A DNA stretch of 64,000 nt. Origin: Pseudeuparius sepicola (lineage: Eukaryota > Arthropoda > Insecta > Coleoptera > Anthribidae). Positions 55,049 to 64,000 of this stretch are shown piece after piece (position 1 is the first letter of the stretch; each line of letters opens with the position of its first letter). A program made the translations under genes and the position numbers. The notes under the pieces are model-generated. The model was not told the DNA's origin and searched no databases. It saw only the letters and a list, made by a program, of their open reading frames with translations. The stretch is from positions 35,247,787-35,311,786 of the forward strand of contig OY987298.1 in the NCBI GenBank assembly GCA_963920635.1. The letters run 5' to 3'.

Positions 55049-57888
55049 GATAAAAATAATTTGCAAATATAATATCAATTTTTTTGTGGCACTCATGGTA
55101 TCTGATTTTTATAAGGACACTAATTTGAGAACAATATAATTAGTGTCGATTGAGCACCCTAAATATGATATATAATATTTTAATTGTATTATAATAAGTG
55201 GAAAACCGATTGCCATGAAAACAGTTACAAAAAACGTTTTAAACAAAATCGAAATTATTGAAGTTCTACGATGTAAATAAATGAAAAATATATCAAGGTC
55301 AAGTTAATGACGTAGGATACAGCCTTGAATATTGTTCCTGACTGAACGCCTGACAGGCGTTTAATCTTATTTAGATTTTGTGCATATTGTGTGCGTGAGT
55401 TCTCCGTGATTTGAAAAAATGAAGAAATTATAGTTGCAGTAGATGGTTTAGTTTAAAAATGACACCAACGCGGAAAGTTTCTTACGCTGCGTGTCAGTCG
55501 CATCCGCTACGGAAAAGCGCCGGCGAATCGCAATCGTTAAATCTCCCCGCTGCGTGGTTCACTATTGGTGGTGAACCCGCCCAGTATTTCACAGATGGTT
55601 TTTTCTGCTAAATGTCATTTTCGAACATTCTATTCATAAAGAAAACTCGTTTTTTACAATATATCAGAAACTAAACGAGATACACTAAGATATAAAAAAA
55701 AAAACATTTTTATTGGAAATTCAATTCTCTACACAATTGGTTCTTACTCCTGTGCAGTAATGCTTTATATAGGCATTTTTCATTCATTACCAGTCCCATG
55801 CGATACGCCACTGGTGGTGCCTAACTGGGAACACTCTTGGCGGAATTATGCGTCCTCTCTCCCCTCCCTTGTCTAAGATTTAATCAGTATAATGTTCGCT
55901 GACATGTGTATTTTTTTTATAATTATATTCTTCTATAATCAAATGTCTAGTTTTATATCCACCTTCCCCAGTATTATTTTTCAGTAGTTAAATAGGTAAA
56001 ATGCAAGTCGAGTACCTTAGGTTCCACTTTCCCCGCAGTGCGGGCCAAAATATTTTGGTTTTCTTCTATGTTAGAATAATTTATTGCTATACAGTCACAA
56101 AGCAAGTGTAGAGCTGCCATCTGCTCTAAAGTTAATTACATTCCTTAAAAATTGAAGTTTTTAGGAGGTCCTAAACTTGAACTATTGATTTTATGCTTAC
56201 TTACCCCGGTGTACCTTACATAAAAGTAAAGGTAGTTGTAGTTAGTACCAGCAAAAATAGAAACTTAAAGAATGTTTGCAATAAGTAGTGATGCCCTGAT
56301 TAAATATGGCAACTAAGCTAACTTACCTTGACGACAGTTGCTGTCAGTTGATGGATATTTGACAATGAACAATAATTATTATTTTATGAATTATTCTTCT
56401 TCCTAGCCAAATGTTCGGCAATTTTCGGAAACTATTGTTAACGTAGACACTGACCTGGGCTAAACGAATGAAGATATAAAAAACCGAACTTTACTTTGAA
56501 AATTACTTACTAATTCATTCTCTTAAAGTTCATCGAAAGAACAAGAGTGTGAAAGCAAAGCCCTGTTGGCGACTCGGATGTTTTGCTCCATACTAATCGG
56601 ACCTATGTAAACGTAATTTCATTTTCATATAATATTAAAGCCCTCATTGTTACTTCTGCTGTATACACGTTCATGTTTACGCAAAGCTGCATCACACATT
56701 TCTACGTAAAATTATTTCGTGGACTCTAAAGTTTTAGGCAAAGTTCGCGGTAAGGACTTTCTAAAAGACAGCCACCACTCGGAAGTTGCCCGCCTCAAAG
56801 ATATCGCAGTATTCCCACCCGAAATGTGTTTCGCGGTATTTCACGCCAAAGTTGCGTTACTCAACAGACGGTGAGAAACATCTCCGGAACAACGTTTCTA
56901 GACAAAAAGCCGGGCAGCTAATGAGTTAGGATCCGCGTAAATTAATAATTCCCGCCTCTGTTTTGGTTTTTGTTTGGACGTCTTTCACCTAATGTTTCGA
57001 AAGGACGAGGAAATGGATCCTTCATTTCAGTTAATTAAATGCACTGTGTCTAGTTGCCTTGTGTCCCGGAGTTTTCCGGGCGCTATAAGTATACTTCCAA
57101 ATTAATGTTTGTAGATGTTTACTACAGACTGCCGAAATATATTTTCAAATTAGGTTCGTTTTTTTGCATGTGGAATGTGGACAATGTAGACAATTTTCTA
57201 ATGGACGCATGCAGTTTAGTATGGAGCGTTATGGTTGGTATCCATGATGAAGCATAAATTCCAAAATGATACAAAATACACGTTTCAAAATTTAAATTCG
57301 GGGTAATTTCGTAGCTTCCTATTATGCATAAAGTCACCTACTTACATCTTAATGTTGAGTAAAAGTATACCTAGCAAAATGTAAGCTTAATGAAGCTCCT
57401 TAATGCATTATTGCATTGTAAAGAAGGATTAACTGATCTAAATTTCAGAAGAGATGATGTTTCTCGGGGAACATTTTAGCACTTTGTAAAGTATATTATG
57501 TAGTTTATACTGCCAGAAAGTAATGCACTGAACAAAATCTGTCCCTGGATAAGTGTCGGAAATGTAAATGACATAAAAAAACAGTTGTATCATGCATATG
57601 TATTCTACGAATAAGTCATGCTTAGTCTCAAACCGAGATGTTATCAAAATGCGCTAGATCAATTAATGTACAGTGTGTTTTTAGGGTTAGTTTAAAAATT
57701 TCCAAGAGTAAACTAGTCAATGTCTAACATATACCGCTTTTGGCCCTATTGCGCCCGGCAAGGCGCAGGGAACGAAAAGAGATGAAATTCGCCGCACTTT
57801 TTTAACCCTATATTGACAGTTTGAATGGTGGCTACTTTATTCATTGTTTGAATTTTTTTATACTGTATGGCTGAAATTGCACTATACC
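55049..57888. other. Non-coding, no gene recognised
   Basis: 55440-55620 and 56750-56960 have higher GC and non-repetitive sequence. The latter is open for about 36 codons on the + strand (HHSEVARLKDIAVFPPEM), but no splice sites or motif support an exon. The remainder is AT-rich. Confidence 0.35.
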
Positions 57889-58045
57889 ACAGAATAAATA
57901 GCTTCACAACAGAAGCGTCCATAAAGACATGTGTCAAAAATAATCGAGCCTCCATTTCAATTTACAGAAAAATAACCAATAACTTATACATAAATTTGGT
58001 CCTAATACAATCTCTGCAATGTGGATTAATAGCTATTTATTCTGT
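57889..58045. mobile_element. 157-bp MITE, deletion derivative of the 47463 family (copy 2)
   Basis: ACAGAATAAATAGCTTCACA starts it and TAGCTATTTATTCTGT ends it. The left ~130 bp match copy 1 closely (ACAGAAGCGTCCATAAAGAC, AATTTGGTCCTAATACAATC), but most of the right arm is missing. CACTATAC lies at both flanks (57880-57887 and 58046-58053), an 8-bp duplication, or 9 bp with one mismatch. Confidence 0.85.
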
Positions 58046-58083
58046 CACTATACTTTTTGAGGACGCAGGTAAATCCATAAAAG

Positions 58084-58115
58084 CGTTGACTGACGTATTA
58101 ATACGTCAGTCAACG
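58084..58115. repeat. Perfect 32-bp palindrome
   Basis: CGTTGACTGACGTATT followed by its exact reverse complement, no spacer, centred on TTAA. It contains two opposed TGACGTA half-sites, as in CRE/ATF-type sites, and could also act as a hairpin. Confidence 0.9.
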
Positions 58116-60125
58116 ATAAAAGTCACCATGACATGTTTTTTGGGAGACGCGTTTTTAATTTTTAGTCGCGATTTTTTCTTTATATTTTGTACGCTTAATA
58201 TAGCTTTTCGTTTTCATATTTACGAGATCAAAAAATTAGTTGGTAAAGCTTTGTAAAAATGCATCCAGGATTGTAAAATTACATTCCATAGGTAAGTAAA
58301 TAGGTATAATTTTTTCCAAATAATATTGTTTTTCATTGATATTTTCGGAGGTATTGCTGATTTTTAGATTTTCAAGAGAAGATACTAAATTTAGAAAGTG
58401 GCTTAGTACCTACTCTAGGGTCATCGACAATAATATTCCCTGGAAGAACTCTATTTATGCCTATTCTATTCATTTTGATTATATAATGCAACACGAAAGA
58501 ACGCGAAACCATATAGAAACTAAAGGAAGAAGCAGTGGCGTCAAAATTGGTAAGACCACCAAATAAATTCATTCCGGTTCAAGATGTACCTAACCTATGG
58601 AGATAGGTAGGGAAAATGGAGGCATTGTAATTCTCGATACGACGAAGAGAGCCGCATTTCTGGAGCAATAAATTTAACCGAAGAAATGCAAACAGCAACA
58701 GGAAGCAGCAAGTAAGCCTGTTAACTGCAGATCACCGCCACCAAAGTTATTGAAGCTTATCAAAGAAGAGCGTAATTAGAAATCACTTCACTTGCATTTT
58801 TGAAGCAAATAATAAAGTGGTAGAAGTTGAAGTTACCAAGTGTTCTTTGGCTTTTTTTAAACAAACAAAAATAAAAAAATTCTAAGGAATAAAACTTATC
58901 TGCCTAAAAATTCAGAAATAGGTAAAGATATGTTCCTGGAAAATAGGTTATTATTATTAAAAGTATTCAAAGAAATAATTATCCCAAGTTATATTCTAGG
59001 AAAATGTTAGGCAATTAAAAATATTTTCATGTTTTTCACTATAGCTATTGTATAAGGTATAATGTACAATAATAATTATATTAGTTCTCTTTATGATGAT
59101 TAAAATATGTTATTAAGTTTTATAATTTCTCAACTTACAAAACCAAAACCAAAAAAGTTGGACCTATGTTTGAACTAAAATTAATTTCCATTTTACACAA
59201 AACGACAACCAAGACATTACATTATTTATGGAAACTACCCGTACAAATTATTTCAAATTTTCTGCCCCATTTGGAGTTAAAAATGTCCGCCAAATTATTC
59301 CCCCGGTCTCTTTTGCGCGGTATAGGTTGCTATAGGTATATTACGGCTGAGTACCTAATTGCAGAATCGAAAATAACGGGTTTTCAGCCAATAAATATTT
59401 AATATATTTCTTTCAAATAACCAATCTTTCGTTCGATGTTTTGAACTTCAGGGCTAAAAAATATGCATTGAATTGTTAGTTTTATAATAATTATATTTTA
59501 CTTAAATACTTATAAGGACAACTTGTATGGTAATTCAATTTTCTTGTATACGAAACATATTTCGTTAAATGAAGAAATCATATTTGTATTTAACCTATGT
59601 GCTGTATATTGTTACATTTGGATTTTTTAAATCTGGAAATTAATAGTTAAATCTAATAGTAAGTGTATTTTAACAATTTTATTTGAATTTTTACGTTGAA
59701 TACATATTTTAACCATGAATAAGTTCAAAACATTGTACGAAAGCTTGGTTATAAGAAATAAGTATATTAAATAATTTTTGGCTGAAAAGCCGTTTCTTTC
59801 AATCGTACAGGAGTAAACTACCTTAATTTTCTCTATTTTGAAGATATGGAAAAATGTGAATAATTCGTAATTATTTCTGCAAGACACTCAAATTAGGCAA
59901 AGTATCTGCGAAAAGTTAGTTGGACCCATGTAGGCATTCTAAACATTTTTTTAAATACAACTTTTACGTATAGGTACCTACCTAGGTACCTTCCACTTTA
60001 AGGGTTATATCGAAAAAAAATACTATTAAAAAGTCAAAATAAGCCAGTTATATCCAAAATTGAGAATCTGGTGTAACTTATAGTTTTAAACAACTATCCT
60101 TTGTAACATCTAAAATACAGCTATA
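58116..60125. other. Non-coding, no gene recognised
   Basis: AT-rich sequence; short ORFs (58336-58566, 59166-59402) show no motif and no splice framing. Confidence 0.35.
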
Positions 60126-61620
60126 CACTGTGTCCCGGATAAGAATGAACAGCATGGGGATATTGCAAACGGTGAGAGATACGGCAACGGTTAAATGGGG
60201 AAAAAGTTGCGCAATTTCGAGGTCAATAAAATGGCACAAACAGATTTTTAATATCTTTTTTCGTTTTTGAGTTATTTTGAAAAAAGTAAATATTTGTGTT
60301 TTCGATTTTATTTTTTCTGAAGTTGTTATCACAGATAGAGAAAAAAGAAAAACACTTTCTTATGGCACTTTTTAACGGGCGTTTTTGGATTTGTTCTACA
60401 ACGTTTCGTTTTTGAGAAACCATCTTCAACTTTATTTTTTTAAATACGGACCTGGATTTTTTTTGTAGATTTTGAAAGCACTTTTCATTGCAAATATCAT
60501 GATGTATGGCACGAAATATTTTTAAAATGTTTTGAGACAATTATACTGAAAATCCTTTTTTTCCGTTCATTTTTGTCTAATGCGGCCCTGTATTTAACAA
60601 TAAGGAGTCTAAATATTAATCAGTATTGACAACAATTTAACTTACAGTTTATTTTTACTTCGAAAACCTAATATTTTTAAATTTTACGGCCCTGCGTATG
60701 GTAAAGTGTTTTCCTCTGTTGTTGTACAGCAAACAGTGTCGCATTGTGTTTTGAAGTAAATTCTTCGCATTTCCTAATTGCGAGAAGAAAGCTTTAAGCC
60801 AACGTAATCAATAACTTTTGCCGTTTATTAATTGCAAAAATACATTCGTTCGGCCTCTACACTATTTTTGTGACACAAGATATAACATGCTGACATGTTA
60901 AATTTGTCGTCAATTGAAAAAGCACCCTCCATTTGTAATGAAATAAATTGTTAACTAAATGATACTGTGGGAGTTATGCCAAATGACAAGGGATTGGTTT
61001 CGTTGTTTCAAAGCCTTCTAGGTGGAGGATTTTTATTTATTTTTTATTATCGTATGTGCGGTCCTTTTTTTAGTTCTCCAATGAAAGATAAGTTAAATTG
61101 TTGACAATACTAATTAATATTTAGACTTCTTATTATTAAATACAGGGCCGCATTAGAAAAAAAATAATGGAAAAAATGAATTTTCAGTATAATTGTCTCA
61201 AAACACTTTAAAAATATTTCTTGTCATACATCATGGTATTTGCAATGAAAAGAGCTTTCAAAATCTGAAAAAAAAATCCAGGTCCGTATTTAAAAAAAAT
61301 TAAGTTGAAGATGGTTTCTCAAAAACGAAACGTTGTAGAACACATCTAAAAACGGCATCTTAAGGCCCGTTAAAAAGTGCCATAAGAAAGTGCTTTTCTT
61401 TTTTCTCTATCTGTGATAGCAACTTCAGAAAAAAATAAAATCGAAAACGCAAAATTTTATTTTTTTCAAAATAACTCAAAAACGAAAAAAGATATTAGAA
61501 ATCTGTTTGTGCCATTTTATTGACCTCGAAATTGCGCAACTTTTTCCCCATTTAACCGTTGCCCTATCTCTCACCGTTTGCAATATCCCCATGCTGTTCA
61601 TTCTTATCCGGGACACAGTG
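60126..61620. mobile_element. 1.5-kb palindromic element, CACTGTGTCCCGGATAAG ends (fuller copy)
   Basis: The left terminus CACTGTGTCCCGGATAAGAA is mirrored exactly at the right, next to TA. Arms of about 530 bp (60126-60660 and 61090-61620) are close copies (AACGGTTAAATGGGG, GCGGCCCTGTATTTAA). The 430-bp loop is unique and non-coding. It is the fuller version of 35686-36435. The minus-strand ORFs in the left arm are repeat shadows. Confidence 0.9.
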
Positions 61621-62014
61621 TATAGTTTACAATTGTCTATTTTTTAAACTACCCCTTAAAATACCCTGTAGATCAATCGATTTAACCCATTCTGACACCC
61701 AGCGTCTCAATTTGAAACCAAGCGGAAGTTGTTTTCAGAAAATCATGATCCAGCTCACAATTTTTTTTCATTCCGAATCTTATCCGGGAACTCACTGTAT
61801 ACACACAGGGTGTTCCAGTTGTAAACCACAATTTTTAACTAAACGATAGGAAATTTGATTTTGAGCAGAAGAGCGTAGATACCAATGGGTATGGAAATGC
61901 GTAATAAAAATGATACAGGGTAAATAATATTATCTTAAAATTTGGTGTACAGTATTCTGGTACAAAATGCAATACAATTAAGCTACCGGCAATTCGTTGT
62001 CTTTACCAGTGAAT
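61621..62014. other. MITE-end fragments, no gene
   Basis: Terminus-like words (ACCCTGTAGATCAATCG at about 61664, CTTATCCGGGAACTCACTG at about 61779, CAGGGTGTTCCAGTTG at 61806) with no clear partners. Confidence 0.45.
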
Positions 62015-62682
62015 CACTGCCGTCCGGGAGGGTAGGACACGCCCCCTTTCCAAAATAAATTCTACGCCTATGCGTTCTCGATCAAGTCGGCAGCATTTTT
62101 GAATTTCCCAAACATTTGTCCATAAAAAATGTTCCTTATTAATTTGCCCTAAAGCTGCTAGATTTTGAGCGTACAATGCAAATTCAAGTAGCTGCTCCGA
62201 AAACGTGATAACTTCGGGAATGGATTCAACTCTGTATTTAGAAAACATATTTTGAGGTCTTAGTTTAAGCACTTTTTTGTTCTTTTGGTGCAAACAATCG
62301 ATTGCTGACGTTTGAAGGGTATAGAAAAATGAATTATTTAATAAAAAAATTGCCTATGCCTTTAAAACCTTAGCAATTACCTATTTTTTTGCATAAAAGA
62401 GCAAAAAATTACTTTTAAACGTAGACCTTAAAATGTGTTCTAAATACCGAGTTGAAACCATTCAAGAAGTTATCACTTTTTTGAAGGAGCTACCGAGGCA
62501 GCTTAGGATCTAAAATACTTGAATTTGCATTGTTTTGCTCAAAATCTATTAACTTTGGGGCAAATTGACAAAAGACATTTTTTACGGACAAACATGATTG
62601 GGAAATTCAAAAATGCAGTGGTGTTGACTAAGAAAGCATAGGCGTTAAACTATTTTTTGAACCTACCTTCCGTACGCCACTG
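62015..62682. mobile_element. hAT-like inverted-repeat element (~670 bp)
   Basis: Ends CACTGCCGTCCGGGAGGGTA (left) and CAGTGGCGTACGGAAGGTAG (right, inward) align, and arms of about 200 bp follow (ATTTTTGAATTTCCCAA; ACAATGCAAATTCAAGTA). The CAGTGGCGTA right end is hAT-like, but the flanking 8-mers do not match, so assignment is tentative. A minus-strand ORF (62003-62293) lies within an arm. Confidence 0.6.
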
Positions 62683-63325
62683 GCAAAGATAAGAAAAAAC
62701 TGCCTAAAAACTTTATCGTCCTGTATATTTGTATTAAGCTTTATTAAGCAACAATGAATAATTATTGTTTCCCTTTTTTCATTTATTATTAAATCTTTGG
62801 TATTTTATCCGGAAAGGTAGGTATATATGCGGATGTCCGGGAAAAAACGTAGCTGTGCCGTAAATCAGAACATATAGGTCCGCATCCGATCGCAAAGGTT
62901 AAGACGTCACGACACCCCACGGCAATTCATGTTTTACTGCTTCCCCCTGAATCCTAAATAATTCCTTCGAGATACGTTGTGCAGACGCTCGGGTTTTATT
63001 TAATAAAAGCTGTCGTAAAATTTGGTGAAAAACTTCGAAAAAATCGTAACGGGCTATAAATTTTGGACACTGTTGTATAAAGCTTGGAGCTTGGCGCTTG
63101 TGGAGGTTTGTACGAAGTTGCGAAAACTATTCAAGCGGATTTACACAGGCTATCATTTTGAATGTTGTATTTGTAGACAAAAATGTATCCAGCAGTTTGT
63201 CTCTATAGAAAACTCTGCAGGTTTATGTTTATGCTATTGGGAAATTTTTGGCTAAGCTAAGTTGCTTTTATTTGTTTTCCTTAAAATATCACAAATCTGT
63301 GTGTTGGATTCAGTTTTCCCACATA
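62683..63325. other. Non-coding, no gene recognised
   Basis: AT-rich; the ORF at 63022-63255 has no motif. Confidence 0.35.
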
Positions 63326-64000
63326 CAGGGTGTCCCATAAATAAGTGCCAAAATTTTAACCACATTAGGTATTTAGCTCATCAAGAGAAACAACTTTTTC
63401 AAATATTTTTTTAGGAAATCTCATTAGTTTTCAAGGTAATTTTAAAAATTTTAATATGTTTTTGTTACCCTCCAGTGGAGCATAAGTCGAAACTCTTAGT
63501 TGATCATTATCATTAGCCTATATAGGTCTGTGCTATTAGTAATAACATTCGTACTAATAAAAAGTCACAAATAGAAATGGGGCGAATTTCAGGTCTCAAT
63601 CTCAATTTTCAAGGCCTACTACGAATTTTTTTTCGAGTAAAAATGACTAAAATCATTTAGCGATTTTTTTATTTAAAATCTGGCACCACAGCATTAATCA
63701 AGACACCCTAAAACCCCCACATACCAAATTTGAATAAAAAATATACAGGGAGTTCCATTCTGCATGTTGTCAAAGTTGAGCAAAATAGAAATTTTAAAGG
63801 CATCTGGCAAGTCACGTGTGCCATGGAATCCCCTTAAAAAAGTTGAATGGCCCACAGGACCACTCAAAGTGTTGGTGCGCAAAGATCTAATTCAAAAATA
63901 TAATCTTTCTCTGTGCCATCTGAAAATACCGAATTTTTTTGAACTTTAAATCGAGCATATCAAAACCGCCCCAGCCACTATAAACGAACTAAGTCTTAAA
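63326..64000. mobile_element. Left part of a palindromic element cut by the window edge
   Basis: It starts next to TA with CAGGGTGTCCCATAAATAAG. From about 63655 it shares the subterminal and core sequence of 8400-9470 and 17288-18707 (ATTTAGCGATTTTTTTATTT, ATATACAGGGAGTTCC, TTTTAAAGGCATCTGGCA). The right half lies beyond 64000. The ORF pair here mirrors those at 8828-9227. Confidence 0.75.

Noticed and set aside
57867..58256. 129-codon plus-strand ORF
   Set aside because: It runs through the 57889-58045 MITE and the 58084 palindrome; no motif.
60223..60540. 105-codon Lys/Phe-rich ORF
   Set aside because: Lies in one arm of the 60126-61620 palindrome, AT-rich, no motif.

Overview
This is eukaryotic, almost certainly insect, nuclear DNA: AT-rich, with spliced genes and dense decayed transposable elements, and nothing bacterial (no operons, no CRISPR array). 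The transposon families (Tc1/mariner, hAT, PIF/Harbinger-like, Penelope-like) and many palindromic elements with CAG...CTG ends next to TA suggest a large, repeat-rich insect genome. The order is not resolved; a beetle is possible. The only confident host coding sequence is one 147-bp exon (2128-2274, + strand) encoding the second half of the KH domain of a STAR-family RNA-binding protein (Sam68/KHDRBS/QKR58E type). The surrounding DNA is best read as introns or flanks of that gene filled with mobile elements. One weaker host-exon candidate is a terminal exon at 36576-36763 (- strand).

Layout. 0-1.6 kb: dead Tc1 element. 2.1-2.3 kb: KH exon. 2.5-3.9 kb: hAT element with an 8-bp target duplication, itself split by a 1.2-kb palindrome. 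4-8 kb: small inverted-repeat elements and one half of a dispersed repeat. 8-10.6 kb: a Penelope-like element (PLE) with inverted terminal repeats, its endonuclease gene cut by a 1.07-kb palindrome. 11.8-12.2 kb: PLE-type terminal palindrome. 13.1-14 kb: palindromic element. 14.8-17 kb: two PLE 3' ends in tandem on the - strand, both truncated at (TA)n tracts, beside two identical 5S-rRNA-derived units. 17.3-22.6 kb: four palindromic/foldback elements, one carrying a spliced-looking gene fragment. 23-23.6 kb: hAT element with a promoter-like interior. 26.3-29.7 kb: three inverted-repeat elements, one hosting a hAT with a transposase tail. 32.7-36.4 kb: hAT, Harbinger-like and palindromic elements. 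37.6-41.2 kb and 43.7-49.9 kb: two Tc1/mariner DD41D elements, each with an intact spliced transposase. 51.5-52.4 kb: hAT internal-deletion derivative keeping both ends of its gene. 53.5-55 kb: dispersed and direct repeats, with a 50-bp palindrome. 57.9-64 kb: further small and palindromic elements.

How it fits together. The two DD41D elements have matching termini, TA flanks and uninterrupted catalytic residues, so they are the best candidates for autonomous activity. The hAT, Harbinger-like and palindromic elements look non-autonomous, depending on transposases encoded elsewhere. Nested insertions give a relative time order, for example PLE first and then the palindrome at 8400, or foldback first and then the hAT at 28491. 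All assignments come from reading the sequence; no database search was run, and identities or ages are not quantified.
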